Shown: positions 1-7,913, counted from the stretch's first letter. The stretch is 24,024 nt of DNA from CAZGTQ01 sp964528575 (GCA_964528575.1 CAZGTQ010000453.1:1-24024); one strand, 5' to 3'. Numbers and translations: made by a program. Notes: a model not told the origin generated them from the sequence alone.

Positions 1-180
1 CCGCGCCAGAACCTCGACATCGTGATGCGCCTGTGCGTGTCCGAGCCGCGCCCGCTCGACGGCGAGGTCGCCGGCGAGCTCGAGGGCGGCTTCTGCCTGC
101 AGGGGAACCACGAGTACGCGCTCTTCAACGACGCGGCGGACGGGAACGTCCCGGCGCGGCGATCGCCGGCTTCGAGGTAA
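1..180 (+). pseudogene. Partial metallophosphoesterase-like C-terminal fragment, disrupted at its 3' end
   Basis: The frame is open from the window edge to a TAA at 178-180. It contains CLQGNHEYAL at about residues 34-43, which resembles the GNH(E/D) metal-binding motif of calcineurin-like phosphoesterases, followed by FNDAADGNVPARR, similar to the segment that follows that motif in the family. After about base 155 the frame loses this character and stops within a few codons. Bases 162-272 read instead as a DUF433 gene on the other strand, so the phosphoesterase appears truncated by a rearrangement. The family call rests on one motif. The upstream part lies outside the window. Confidence 0.4.
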
Positions 181-272
181 TCGATCAGCGCCTGGACCGG
201 CACACGGGTTCCCGCGAAGACGGGGGCTCCGCCCAAGATCTGCTCGGAGCGTTGGATCGGGGAGTCCTTCAT
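160..272 (-). pseudogene. DUF433 domain gene, 5' fragment only
   Basis: Read from an ATG at 272-270 on the minus strand, the first 37 codons carry the DUF433 signature: SEQILGGAPVFAGTRVPVQ followed by ALIDYLEAGD. DUF433 proteins are small winged-helix-like proteins of about 75-110 residues, often antitoxin-like partners in toxin-antitoxin loci. Here homology ends at about base 162, exactly where the family normally continues with a D-x-F-L-x-x-(F/Y)-P segment. The remaining minus-strand frame stays open to the window edge but is only the antisense of the phosphoesterase-like fragment. I read this as a 5' fragment, probably non-functional. No toxin partner is visible. Confidence 0.6.
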
Positions 273-434
273 CTCGATGGCCTCTAACGAAGCTAGGCGG
301 TGACCTGAGCGCCGTCCATTGCCGTCGTGGCGTGCACCATGCCACGGGCGCGTCGTCGCCGGCCGGCTCCGAACTGGCGCGAGAACGCCCGCGCGGTCCA
401 AGAAGCGGCGCGGCCGTGCCGTTCCCAGCCCGCC

Positions 435-1205
435 ATGCAGTCGATCCTCGTGAGCACCGTCGCGCTGGCGCTCCTCGCGGCCCCGGCGCGGGGCCAGGAC
501 GCCGAGACGCCGGCGCCGCGCTACGCGCTGCCCGACGACCCGGCGGCGGTCGTGCTGAGCCTCGATTGGCGGGGCGGCTACGCGCCCCCGCGCGAGAGCG
601 AGCGGCCGCAGCTCGAGGTGCGGGCCGACGGGACGCTCGTCGTGCCCGACCGGAGCGGCGGCGACGCGCACCTCACCGATCGGCTGTCGCCGGACGAGCT
701 GCAGGAGCTCCTGCGCTTCGCGCTCGACGAACGCCGGCTCCTCGCGTTCGACGCGGAGCGGGTGGCCGCGCAGATCGCGCGCCACGACGACGTGCTCGTG
801 CTCGTCGAGGACGCGGCGACGACCGTGGTCGCGGTCGATCTGCCAGGGCACCGGGGCGAGGCGCGCTTCGACGCGCTCGACCTGTTCGCGCGCGAGCATC
901 CCGACGTCCGCGCGCTGCAGGACCTGCACGCCGTCAGCCGGCGCCTGCAGGGCCTGATGTTCGCCGTCCAGGCCGGCGGGCGCGCGAGCATGGACCGGCT
1001 GCTCGCCGCCGCGAACGCGAAGCTCGTCGCGCGGGAGCCGCAGCTCGCACCGCTCGGCCTCGCCGACGTGACGCACGTCGGGCGCGCGCAGGACGGGACG
1101 ATGACCGTGCGCCTCGTGCGTCGTCTGGAGGAGGACCGCCACCTCGTCGTGACCGTGACGGCGCCGGCCGAGGGCCAGCCGAGCGTCGAAGTGCGCAGGA
1201 CGTGA
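435..1205 (+). CDS. Exported protein of unknown function, tandem family unit 1
   Basis: This is a 256-residue protein. I chose the ATG at 435 because it directly precedes a signal peptide (MQSILVSTVALALLAAPARG, cleavage probably near residue 20); the longer in-frame start at 327 would put arginine-rich sequence before it. The mature part shows the core shared by all seven units: AVVLSLDW, then LEVRADGTLVVPDRSGGDAH, then DELQELLRF, then a basic/acidic middle and a C-terminal AGGRASMDRLLAAANAK helix. The DGT...DELQELL layout loosely recalls DUF6438-type proteins, but I cannot assign a domain. It should act outside the cytoplasm. Its stop shares one base with the ATG of the next gene, implying translational coupling. 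No catalytic motif is evident. Confidence 0.8.
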   Translation: MQSILVSTVALALLAAPARGQDAETPAPRYALPDDPAAVVLSLDWRGGYAPPRESERPQLEVRADGTLVVPDRSGGDAHLTDRLSPDELQELLRFALDERRLLAFDAERVAAQIARHDDVLVLVEDAATTVVAVDLPGHRGEARFDALDLFAREHPDVRALQDLHAVSRRLQGLMFAVQAGGRASMDRLLAAANAKLVAREPQLAPLGLADVTHVGRAQDGTMTVRLVRRLEEDRHLVVTVTAPAEGQPSVEVRRT

Positions 1206-1954
1206 TGAGCGGCGCGGGGGCGATCGCGCTCTTCGTCGCGCTCGCGCCAGCTCCGGCGCAAGACGAGGTCCCGAAGACGTACGCGTTGCCGGCGGACGGC
1301 TCGGCGGTCGTGCTGAGCCTCGATTGGCGGATGATCGGCGTGCCGCGCGAGAGCGAGCGGCCGCACCTCGAGGTGCGCGCCGACGGGACGCTCGTCGTGC
1401 CCGACCGCACCGGCGGCGACGCGCACCAGGTCGATCGGCTCGCGCCGGACGAGCTCCAGGCGCTGCTCCGGTTCGTGCTCGACGAGCACGCGCTGCTCGC
1501 GTTCGAGGAGGACGCGGTGATCGCCGCGCTCCCGCCGGCGCGCTGCGGCACGGGAGTGCAGGCGACCGTCGTCGCGGTCGACCTGCCCGGTCGCGGCGGC
1601 GAGGCGCGCTTCGAGGCGCTCGAGACGCTCGCGCCGTTCCATCCCGGGATCGAGGCGCTGCAGCACTTCCACGCCGCCGTCGTGCGCTTGCGCGGGCTCA
1701 TGAACGCCGTGCGTGCCGGCGGCCGCGAGCGCGCGGCCGAGCTCCTCGCGCTCGCGAACGAGCGCGTCGCCGCGGCGCACGCGGGGCTCGCCCCGCTAAC
1801 GCTCGACGACGTGCGCGGCGTCGGGACGCCGGGCGAGCGCACGATCGTCCGCATCGACCGCCGCGAGGGCGAGCGCGGACATCTCTTCGTCACGATCCTC
1901 GTCGACGGCGGGGACGCGCCGAGGATCGTCGTGAGCCTCGAGCGCGGCGCGTAG
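1205..1954 (+). CDS. Exported protein of unknown function, tandem family unit 2
   Basis: This 249-residue paralogue starts at an ATG whose A is the last base of the unit 1 stop (TGATG), a classic coupled start. The signal peptide is short (MSGAGAIALFVALAPAPAQD), with cleavage expected after APAQ. The core follows: AVVLSLDW, LEVRADGTLVVPDRTGGDAH, DELQALLRFVLDEHALLAF, then a paired-helix C-terminus (GLMNAVRAGGRERAAELLAL). Compared with unit 1 the core is strongly conserved while the stretch after residue 100 differs, including ALPPARCGTGVQ with a single cysteine. It is presumably expressed with unit 1. Function unknown. Confidence 0.8.
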   Translation: MSGAGAIALFVALAPAPAQDEVPKTYALPADGSAVVLSLDWRMIGVPRESERPHLEVRADGTLVVPDRTGGDAHQVDRLAPDELQALLRFVLDEHALLAFEEDAVIAALPPARCGTGVQATVVAVDLPGRGGEARFEALETLAPFHPGIEALQHFHAAVVRLRGLMNAVRAGGRERAAELLALANERVAAAHAGLAPLTLDDVRGVGTPGERTIVRIDRREGERGHLFVTILVDGGDAPRIVVSLERGA

Positions 1955-1978
1955 CCGGGCGCCCCGCGCGCGGGTAGG

Positions 1979-2764
1979 GTGATCGTCGTGCTCCTCGCCG
2001 TCGCGCTCTCGCTCGCGGCCGCTCCCGCTCCCGTCCAGGACGACGGGCGCCCGCGGCTCCGGCTGACGAAGGACCCGGACGCGGTCGTGCTCAGCCTCGA
2101 CTGGCAGGGCGGCTACGGTCCGCCCCGGGCGAGCGAGCGGCCGTACCTCGAGGTGCGCGCCGACGGGACGCTCGTCGTGCCGGACCGGACCGGTGGGGAC
2201 GCGCACCTCACGGGCCGGCTTTCGCCCGACGAGCTGAAGGAGCTCCTGCTTTTCGTCGAGCGCGGGCTGCGCTCCTTCGACGAGGAGCGGGCCGCCGCGC
2301 ACGTCCGCGCGGCGTCGCGCGGAGCGCTGCTGCTCGTCGCCGACGCGGCGGAGACGGTGGTGAAGGTCCGGAGGCGGGGGGTGGAGCTCGACGGGCGCTT
2401 CCGCGCGCTCGAGGCGCTCGCTCCGCGCCATCCCGACATCCGCGAGCTGCAGGATCTGCTGGCGGTGAGCGAGCGGCTGCGCGGGCTGATGTTCGCCGTG
2501 CAGGCGGGCGGCTGCGAGCGGGCGGCGGAGCTGCTCGCGCGCGTGAACGAGCGGCTCGGGCTGGAGCACGTGGGCGTCGCGCCGCTCGAGCTGGAGGACG
2601 TGTACCGCGTCGACCGCGCGGAGGACGGGACGGTGACGGTGCACCTGAGCCGCGGCGGGGCCGAGAGCGGCTGGGTCGCCGCGACCGTCGTCGCGCCGCG
2701 CGAGGGCGAACCCGAGGTGCGCCTGGACGTGCACCGCCCGCCGCCGCCGATTCCCGGGAAGTAG
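1979..2764 (+). CDS. Exported protein of unknown function, tandem family unit 3
   Basis: The frame opens with GTG at 1979, giving 261 residues; a second GTG at 1988 gives 258. I favour 1988 as the real start because a promoter-like TAGGGT lies at 1975-1980, overlapping the first GTG and ending 7 bases before the second, the same geometry as several other starts in this window. Both versions retain a signal peptide (LLAVALSLAAAPAPVQ). The family core is present: AVVLSLDWQGGYGPP, LEVRADGTLVVPDRTGGDAH, DELKELLLF, then GGCERAAELLARVNERLG. The C-terminus ends in a proline-rich tail (HRPPPPIPGK) not seen in the other units. Function unknown. Confidence 0.8.
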   Translation: MIVVLLAVALSLAAAPAPVQDDGRPRLRLTKDPDAVVLSLDWQGGYGPPRASERPYLEVRADGTLVVPDRTGGDAHLTGRLSPDELKELLLFVERGLRSFDEERAAAHVRAASRGALLLVADAAETVVKVRRRGVELDGRFRALEALAPRHPDIRELQDLLAVSERLRGLMFAVQAGGCERAAELLARVNERLGLEHVGVAPLELEDVYRVDRAEDGTVTVHLSRGGAESGWVAATVVAPREGEPEVRLDVHRPPPPIPGK

Positions 2765-2790
2765 CGGAGCGCGCGCGCGTCCCTTCGGGC

Positions 2791-4698
2791 GTGCACGCGC
2801 TCCTCTTGCTCGCGCTCGCTCTCGCGGCTCCGGTCCCGCCGGCGGACGATCCGAGCGCGGTCGTGCTCAGCGTCGAGTGGCTCGACGACTGCCGGCGGCC
2901 GCGGCTCGAGGTGCGCGCGGACGGGAGCGTGCGCGCGCCCGGCGGCGCGGCCGACCGCCTCGAGCCGGACGAGCTCGACGCGCTGCTGGGGTTCGTGCTC
3001 GACGAGCACGCGTTGCTCGAGCTCGACCTCGCGAGCGTGAACGGCTCGCGCGCGGTCGGCGGCGTGTGCGGGCTCGGCGCGATGCCGCGCCGGGTCGTCA
3101 TCGCGATCGACGCGGCGGGGCGGCGCGGCGAGGTCCGGTTCGACGAGCGCGGTCTCGATCTCGCGCGGCCCCTCGACTCGATCGTGCGGCGCCTCGAAGC
3201 TGTGATGCACGCGGCGCAGCTCGGCGGCCGCGCGCGGGCGGCGGAGCTGCTCGACGTCGTGAACGCGCACCTCGCGGCGGGGCACGCGGGCTTCGCGCCG
3301 CTCGTGCTCGAGGACGTCGCCGGCGTCGCGTCGAACGACGGTTGCACGCGCGTCTCGTTCTTCCGCGAGGAGGGCGGCGCCGACGTGCTCTTGGTCTCGC
3401 TCGCCGTCGAGACCGGCCGCGCGCCGCGCGTGCGCGTCGAGCGGCGCGACGTGCTGGCGGCGCTGCGCGATCGCGTCGAGCCGTATGAGCTCCCGCGGGA
3501 CGCAGCAGCCGTCGTGCTCAGGCTCGAGCGCGGCGGTCGCGTGCTGCTCGACGTACGCGCGGACGGGACGCTGGTCGCGCCCGGCGCCTCGCGCACGGAT
3601 CGTCTCGCGTCGGACGAGCTCCAGGCGCTGTTGCGCTTCGTCGTCGGGTACCACGGCGCGCTCGACCTCGGCGAGACGCCGAGCGGCGCGAATCGGCTCG
3701 CGGTGCACTTGCCGAAGCGGTGCGGCGAGCTGCGCTTCCACGACGTCGACCCGGCGCTGCGCGCGGATTGGGGCGCGGGCGACGCGCAGAGCATCGCGGC
3801 GATCGTCGCGCGTCTCCATGGCTTGCGCTCCGCGCTCCTGCTCGGCGGGCGCGCACCTTGCTCCAGGTGGCTGACGCACCTCGTCGATGGTCCCATCATG
3901 CAGCTCATGCTCTCGATCGCGTTGTCCGCGGCGCTCGCGGTTCCTCAGGATTCCGTGGCGCAGTTGCGCACGTTCGCGCTCCCCGACGATCCGCGCGCGG
4001 TCGTGCTCAGCTACGACTGGCGCGACGGGACGTACACGTGGGACCGCGAGACCGAGCGGCCGTACCTCGAGGTGTACGCCGACGGGACGATCGTCGCGCC
4101 CGATCGCAGCGGCGGCGACGCGCACCTCGTCGATCGGCTCGCGGCGGACGAGCTGCAGGAGCTGCTGCGCTTCGTGATCGACGAGCATGGGCTCCTCGAG
4201 TTCCGTGACACGTACGTCGCGGGGAAGATCCCGCGGCCCGACATCGTCGAGTACCGCTCCGGCGAGCTGCCGCCGACGGTCGCCGTCGCGATCGATCTTC
4301 CGCAGCATCGCGGGGAAGCGCGCTACGCTCGCGCGCGGCAGCTCGCGAGGCAGTACCCGGAGATCGGTGAGCTGGTGAGCTTCGCCGCCGTCGAGGCGCG
4401 GCTCGAGGGGCTGCGCACACAACTGCGGCTCGGCGGGCGTGAGCGAGCGAGCGAGTTGCTCGCCGTCGTGAACGAGCAGATCGCGGCCGAGGCCCCCGAG
4501 CTCGCGCCGGTCGCGTGGGACGACGTGCCTGCGACGTTCGGCCATCGAGCGGTGACTCACGTGTACATCGAGGCTCTCGTCGACGAGCGTCGAGTGCGGT
4601 TCGAGAGGGTCGAGGGCGACGGGAGGGTGCTCGAGGCCACCCTCTCGATTCCCGGCGACGGCGAGCCGAGCGTCCACATCGAGCTCGAACGGCCGTAG
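2791..4698 (+). CDS. Fused exported family protein, units 4, 5 and 6 in one frame
   Basis: A single 635-codon frame starts at GTG 2791 and holds three family units. Unit 4 (residues 1 to about 220) has its own signal peptide (MHALLLLALALAAPVPP) and the ADGS/DELDALLGFVLDEHALLEL core. Unit 5 (about 221-356, possible internal GTG at 3451) has LDVRADGTLVAP and DELQALLRFV but no signal peptide, and is cut short just after LLLGGRA. Unit 6 (ATG 3898, 266 residues) has a complete internal signal peptide (MQLMLSIALSAALAVPQDS) and the full core. It matches the length of the following gene, so 3898-4698 is probably also, or only, translated separately. Unit 5 looks like a decayed copy joined to unit 6 by a deletion that removed its stop. 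Whether the 635-residue product is made is unknown. Confidence 0.65.
   Translation: MHALLLLALALAAPVPPADDPSAVVLSVEWLDDCRRPRLEVRADGSVRAPGGAADRLEPDELDALLGFVLDEHALLELDLASVNGSRAVGGVCGLGAMPRRVVIAIDAAGRRGEVRFDERGLDLARPLDSIVRRLEAVMHAAQLGGRARAAELLDVVNAHLAAGHAGFAPLVLEDVAGVASNDGCTRVSFFREEGGADVLLVSLAVETGRAPRVRVERRDVLAALRDRVEPYELPRDAAAVVLRLERGGRVLLDVRADGTLVAPGASRTDRLASDELQALLRFVVGYHGALDLGETPSGANRLAVHLPKRCGELRFHDVDPALRADWGAGDAQSIAAIVARLHGLRSALLLGGRAPCSRWLTHLVDGPIMQLMLSIALSAALAVPQDSVAQLRTFALPDDPRAVVLSYDWRDGTYTWDRETERPYLEVYADGTIVAPDRSGGDAHLVDRLAADELQELLRFVIDEHGLLEFRDTYVAGKIPRPDIVEYRSGELPPTVAVAIDLPQHRGEARYARARQLARQYPEIGELVSFAAVEARLEGLRTQLRLGGRERASELLAVVNEQIAAEAPELAPVAWDDVPATFGHRAVTHVYIEALVDERRVRFERVEGDGRVLEATLSIPGDGEPSVHIELERP
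3851..4020 (+). repeat. Direct repeat, left copy (5' end of unit 6)
   Basis: These 170 bases match 4791-4960 with five differences by my count. The repeat covers about 47 bases upstream of the ATG, the signal-peptide codons and the first conserved motif of the mature protein. The left copy begins inside the truncated unit 5 frame, while the right copy begins in a spacer. This shows that the tail of the unit 5 frame is former spacer sequence. Confidence 0.9.
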
Positions 4699-4790
4699 AC
4701 CGAAAGCCGAGCTACGACCGCGGCGAAGCGGGCGATCTGCTCGCGGGCGCGAAGGTGCGGCGCTCCGCGGACGGAGCGACGACCGTCTCC

Positions 4791-4960
4791 GCGCACTTTG
4801 CTCCAGGTGGCTGACGCACCTCTCCGATGGTCCCATTATGCAGCTCATGCTCTCGATCGCGTTGTCCGCGGCGCTCGCGGTTCCTCAGGATTCCGTGGCG
4901 CAGTCGCGCACGTTCGCGCTCCCCGACGATCCGCGCGCGGTCGTGCTCAGCTACGACTGG
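4791..4960 (+). repeat. Direct repeat, right copy (5' end of unit 7)
   Basis: Partner of 3851-4020 at an exact offset of 940 bases. The same offset holds at the 3' ends (4651-4715 against 5591-5655, four differences by my count). The duplicated unit therefore spans the whole gene plus flanks on both sides. Confidence 0.9.
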
Positions 4961-5638
4961 CCCTTGCTCTGGGGCGAGCGGCCGCCCGAGCGACCGTTCC
5001 TCGAGGTGCGTGCCGACGGAACGCTCGTCGCGCCCGATCGCAGCGGGGGGAGCACGCATCTCGTCGATCGGCTGGATCCCGAAGAGCTCCAAGCGCTCCT
5101 GCGCTTCGTCGTCGACGAGCACCACCTGCTCGAGTTCCGCGCCACGGACGTCGCGGCGAAGGTCCCGCGGCGGAGGAAGTCTCTCCGCATGTGCGTCCAG
5201 ACCCTGCCGGGACCGACGGTCGCCGTTGCGGTCGACTTGCCCGCGCATCGCGTCGTGGCGACCTACACCGACGCGCGCGCAGTCGCGCGCCGTTACCCCG
5301 AGATCGAGGAGCTCGTGAGCTTCGCCGCGGTCGAAGCGCGGCTCGAGGGGCTGTCCACACAGCTCTGGCTCGGCGGGCGCGAGCGAGCGAGCGAGTTGCT
5401 CGCCGTCGTGAACGAGCAGCTCGCGGCGGAGGACCCCGAGCTCGCGCCGCTCACGTGGGACGACGTTCCCACACCGACCGTGGTCGGGCGGGCCGTTCGC
5501 ATGATCAGCGATCCGCTCAGCCGCGAGCGGTGCGTGCAATTGGAGCGCGTCGAACGCGACGGGAGCCGGCTCGTCGCCCGGCTCAGGGTCCCCGGCGACG
5601 GCGAGCCGAGCGTCCGGATCGAGCTCGAGCGGCCGTAG
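4838..5638 (+). CDS. Exported protein of unknown function, tandem family unit 7
   Basis: This protein has 266 residues, exactly the length of unit 6, from ATG 4838. The signal peptide (MQLMLSIALSAALAVPQDS) is identical to that of unit 6, as is the following TFALPDDPRAVVLSYDW. The core then reads LEVRADGTLVAPDRSGG, EELQALLRFVVDEHHLLEF and GGRERASELLAVVNEQL. Between conserved blocks the two proteins differ strongly; for example the PLLWGERPPERP and RRRKSLRMCVQTLPG segments here have unrelated counterparts in unit 6. A single cysteine lies in the second of these. No clear promoter box sits directly upstream, so it may be read from the array. Function unknown; the product is predicted to be secreted or periplasmic. 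Confidence 0.8.
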   Translation: MQLMLSIALSAALAVPQDSVAQSRTFALPDDPRAVVLSYDWPLLWGERPPERPFLEVRADGTLVAPDRSGGSTHLVDRLDPEELQALLRFVVDEHHLLEFRATDVAAKVPRRRKSLRMCVQTLPGPTVAVAVDLPAHRVVATYTDARAVARRYPEIEELVSFAAVEARLEGLSTQLWLGGRERASELLAVVNEQLAAEDPELAPLTWDDVPTPTVVGRAVRMISDPLSRERCVQLERVERDGSRLVARLRVPGDGEPSVRIELERP

Positions 5639-5652
5639 ACCGAAAGCGGAGC

Positions 5653-5658
5653 TACCCT
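5653..5658 (+). promoter_or_regulatory. Promoter -10 box TACCCT, predicted leaderless start
   Basis: GCTACCCT ends six bases before the ATG at 5665, so a transcript initiated at the usual distance would begin at or next to the start codon. The GCTAC part is shared with the duplicated sequence at 4711-4715, where the similarity stops in the middle of the box. Confidence 0.5.
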
Positions 5659-5664
5659 GGAGCG

Positions 5665-6822
5665 ATGCTCCTCGCCCTGCTCCTCGCGCCGCTCGCCGTC
5701 CAGGCGACCCCCGGTGCGCCCGCCGTCGCGCCGAGCGCGGCGTTCCAGCGCATCGTGCTGACGAGCGACTATCTCGCCGAGGGCGTGGCCGCCGGCGACC
5801 TCGACCGGGACGGCGACCTCGACGTCGTCGTCGGGCCGCTCTGGTTCGAAGGGCCCGACTTCACGACGCGGCACGAGCTCGGGCCCGTCGTGCCGGCGCC
5901 GCTCCTCGGCTACGCGTCGACGTTCTTCTCGTTCTGCGAGGACGTCGACTTGGACGGCTGGGTCGACGTCGTGCAGATCGGACTGCCGGGGAGCGCGGCG
6001 ACGTGGGCGCGCAACCCCGCCGGCGCGCGGGCGCACTGGGCGCGCACGACGCTCTTCGGCGCGGTCGGCACCGAGTCGCCGCTGCTCGTCGACCTCGACG
6101 GCGACGGAACGAGCGAGCTCCTGTGCGCGTCGGTCGACAGGCTCGGGTACGCCGAGCGCGTCCCCGGCGCCCCGGGCGCGCCCTGGACGTTCCACCCGAT
6201 CACCGCGGCGCTCGGACCGCTGACGTTCCTGCACGGGCTCGGCGCGGGCGACGTCGACGGCGACGGCGACCTCGACGTGCTGACCGCGTTCGGCTGGCTC
6301 GAGCAGCCCGCCTCGCTCGCCGGCGACCCGCTCTGGGCCTTCCACTCCGCGCCGTTCGGGCTCGGCGGCGCGCAGATGTTCGTCGACGACGTCGACGGGG
6401 ACGGCGACGGGGACGTCGTGACGAGCCTCGCCGCGCACGGCTACGGGCTGTCGTGGTTCGAGCGCGTGCCGCGCGGCCCGAGCTGGATCGAGCGCAAGAT
6501 CCTGCCGGCGCCGAACGGGCTCTCCTTCAGCCAGCTCCACGGGCTCGCGCTCGCCGACGTCGACGGCGACGGACTGCGCGACATCGTGGCCGGCAAGACG
6601 TATCTCGCGCACAACGGCGCCGACCCGGGAGCCCTCGATCCGGCCGTGCTCTACGCGTTCCTGCTGCGGCGCCAGGGCGGGCGCGAGCGCTACGAGCCGT
6701 TGCTCCTCGACGCCGACTCCGGCGTCGGCCGGCAGGTCCTCGCGGCCGACGTCACCGGCGACGGGCGCACCGACGTCGTCGTCGCGAACAAGAAGGGCGC
6801 GTTCGTCTTCCGGCAGATGTGA
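5665..6822 (+). CDS. Secreted FG-GAP / VCBS-repeat beta-propeller protein
   Basis: This 385-residue protein has a short signal peptide (MLLALLLAPLAVQA). Seven calcium-loop motifs of the FG-GAP/VCBS type follow at regular spacing: DLDRDGDLD (45-53), DVDLDGWVD, DLDGDGTSE, DVDGDGDLD, DVDGDGDGD, DVDGDGLRD and DVTGDGRTD near the C-terminus. Seven repeats fit one closed seven-bladed propeller with no other domain. Such proteins usually bind partners or glycans outside the cell and are abundant in Planctomycetota. No enzyme motif is visible. It follows unit 7 by 26 bases but has its own promoter-like box, so it is probably a separate transcription unit. Confidence 0.88.
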   Translation: MLLALLLAPLAVQATPGAPAVAPSAAFQRIVLTSDYLAEGVAAGDLDRDGDLDVVVGPLWFEGPDFTTRHELGPVVPAPLLGYASTFFSFCEDVDLDGWVDVVQIGLPGSAATWARNPAGARAHWARTTLFGAVGTESPLLVDLDGDGTSELLCASVDRLGYAERVPGAPGAPWTFHPITAALGPLTFLHGLGAGDVDGDGDLDVLTAFGWLEQPASLAGDPLWAFHSAPFGLGGAQMFVDDVDGDGDGDVVTSLAAHGYGLSWFERVPRGPSWIERKILPAPNGLSFSQLHGLALADVDGDGLRDIVAGKTYLAHNGADPGALDPAVLYAFLLRRQGGRERYEPLLLDADSGVGRQVLAADVTGDGRTDVVVANKKGAFVFRQM

Positions 6823-6876
6823 GCGCCCGCAGGAGCCCTACCGGCGCTCGCCCTGCACGCGGGCGGCCCGCGACGC

Positions 6877-6882
6877 TATCCT
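6877..6882 (+). promoter_or_regulatory. Promoter -10 box TATCCT with downstream GAGGA
   Basis: GCTATCCT lies 43 bases before the ATG at 6926. A GAGGA at 6918-6922 sits three bases before the start codon and can act as a ribosome binding site. This makes it the start of the 6926-10400 group. Confidence 0.45.
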
Positions 6883-6925
6883 GTTGGATCGCCGCTCCCG
6901 AGCCCCCGAGCCACCCCGAGGACCC

Positions 6926-7873
6926 ATGTACGTCGTCGAGACGGGTTTCCATCTGCCGCAGGACAAGCTGACCAATGCCCAGCTCGAGGACATGGTCGCG
7001 ACGGAGGACGCGTGGATCCTGTCCCACACGGGCATCGCGGAGCGGCGGATCGCGTCCAAGGACGTCGACACGAGCGACCTCGGCGCCCAGGCGACGCGCA
7101 ACGCGCTCGAGCGCGCGGGCTGGGAGCCCGAGTCGCTCGAGCTGCTCGTCTGCGCGACGAGCACGCCGGACCGGCTGATCCCCGCGACCGCCTCGCTGAT
7201 CGGGATGAAGCTCGGCATCGACCCGGTCGCGTTCGACGTGAACGCGGCGTGCTCCGGCTTCGTGTACGGGCTCGCGGTCGCGCGCGCGCTCGCGCTCGCG
7301 CACGGCTACCGGCGCGTCGCGCTGACGACGGCGGAGAAGTACTCGCGCGTCACGGACTACACCGACCGCGGCACGTGCATCTTCTTCGGCGACAGCGCGG
7401 GATCCGTGCTGCTCCAGCCGGACGAGCCCGCCGTCGGCTTCGAGATCGTCGACGTCTCGATGGCGAACGTGAACGAGGGCGCGGAGCTCGTCACGACGCC
7501 CGTCGGCGGCACGTTCTGGCAGGACGGCCGCAAGGTGAAGGACTACGCGCTGCGCTGCTTCCAGGAGAGCGCGGAGCGGATGCTCGGCCGCCACGAGCTC
7601 GCGGTCGGCGACCTGCGCGCGTTCATCGGCCACCAGGCGAACCTGCGCGTGCTCGAGCTCGTCGCGAACGCGCTGGGGGTGGCGCCCGAGCAGCACTGGT
7701 TCAACGTCGACCGCTGCGGCAACCAGGGCGCGGCCGGCGTCGCGACGACGTTCTGCGAAGCGCACGAGCGGCGGTCCGGCGAGCTGCGCCACGGAGACTG
7801 GTTCCTGATGACGGTCTTCGGCTCGGGGTTCACGACCGGGAGCGCGCTCCTGCGCCGCGTCGACTCCCGCTGA
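6926..7873 (+). CDS. Beta-ketoacyl-ACP synthase III family protein (FabH-like)
   Basis: This 315-residue thiolase-fold enzyme condenses an acyl-CoA starter with malonyl-ACP in the cytoplasm, by family knowledge. The catalytic triad is visible: Cys109 in NAACSGFVYGL, His236 in GHQANLRVLE and Asn266 in CGNQGAAG. The N-terminal half also has EDAWILSHTGIAERRIA and the CATSTPDRLIPATASLIG segment. The asparagine motif NQGAAG and the C-terminal GSGFTTGSALLR differ from the NTSAAS and GAGFTWG typical of housekeeping FabH, so it could be a specialised KAS III rather than the fatty-acid initiator. I leave the symbol blank. The next genes encode an oxidoreductase and a membrane acyltransferase, which fits a lipid or acyl-modification group. 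Confidence 0.88.
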   Translation: MYVVETGFHLPQDKLTNAQLEDMVATEDAWILSHTGIAERRIASKDVDTSDLGAQATRNALERAGWEPESLELLVCATSTPDRLIPATASLIGMKLGIDPVAFDVNAACSGFVYGLAVARALALAHGYRRVALTTAEKYSRVTDYTDRGTCIFFGDSAGSVLLQPDEPAVGFEIVDVSMANVNEGAELVTTPVGGTFWQDGRKVKDYALRCFQESAERMLGRHELAVGDLRAFIGHQANLRVLELVANALGVAPEQHWFNVDRCGNQGAAGVATTFCEAHERRSGELRHGDWFLMTVFGSGFTTGSALLRRVDSR

Positions 7874-7913
7874 CGCGGACTTCCCGCGCCCGGATTCGGG
7901 ATTCCCGGCGGCT

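Noticed and set aside
160..272. A complete toxin-antitoxin pair at the left end
   Set aside because: Only the first 37 codons of the DUF433 gene are present and no toxin gene is visible.
2113..4848. Open frame of 911 codons on the minus strand opposite the exported-protein array
   Set aside because: It is antisense to seven units with signal peptides and shared motifs. Its translation is Arg/Ala/Glu-rich without any domain, as expected for the complement of GC-rich genes.
7874..7912. CCCG-GATT-CGGG after the ketoacyl synthase as a terminator
   Set aside because: The stem is only four pairs and no T-run follows. The next gene has its own promoter-like box but may still be partly read through.
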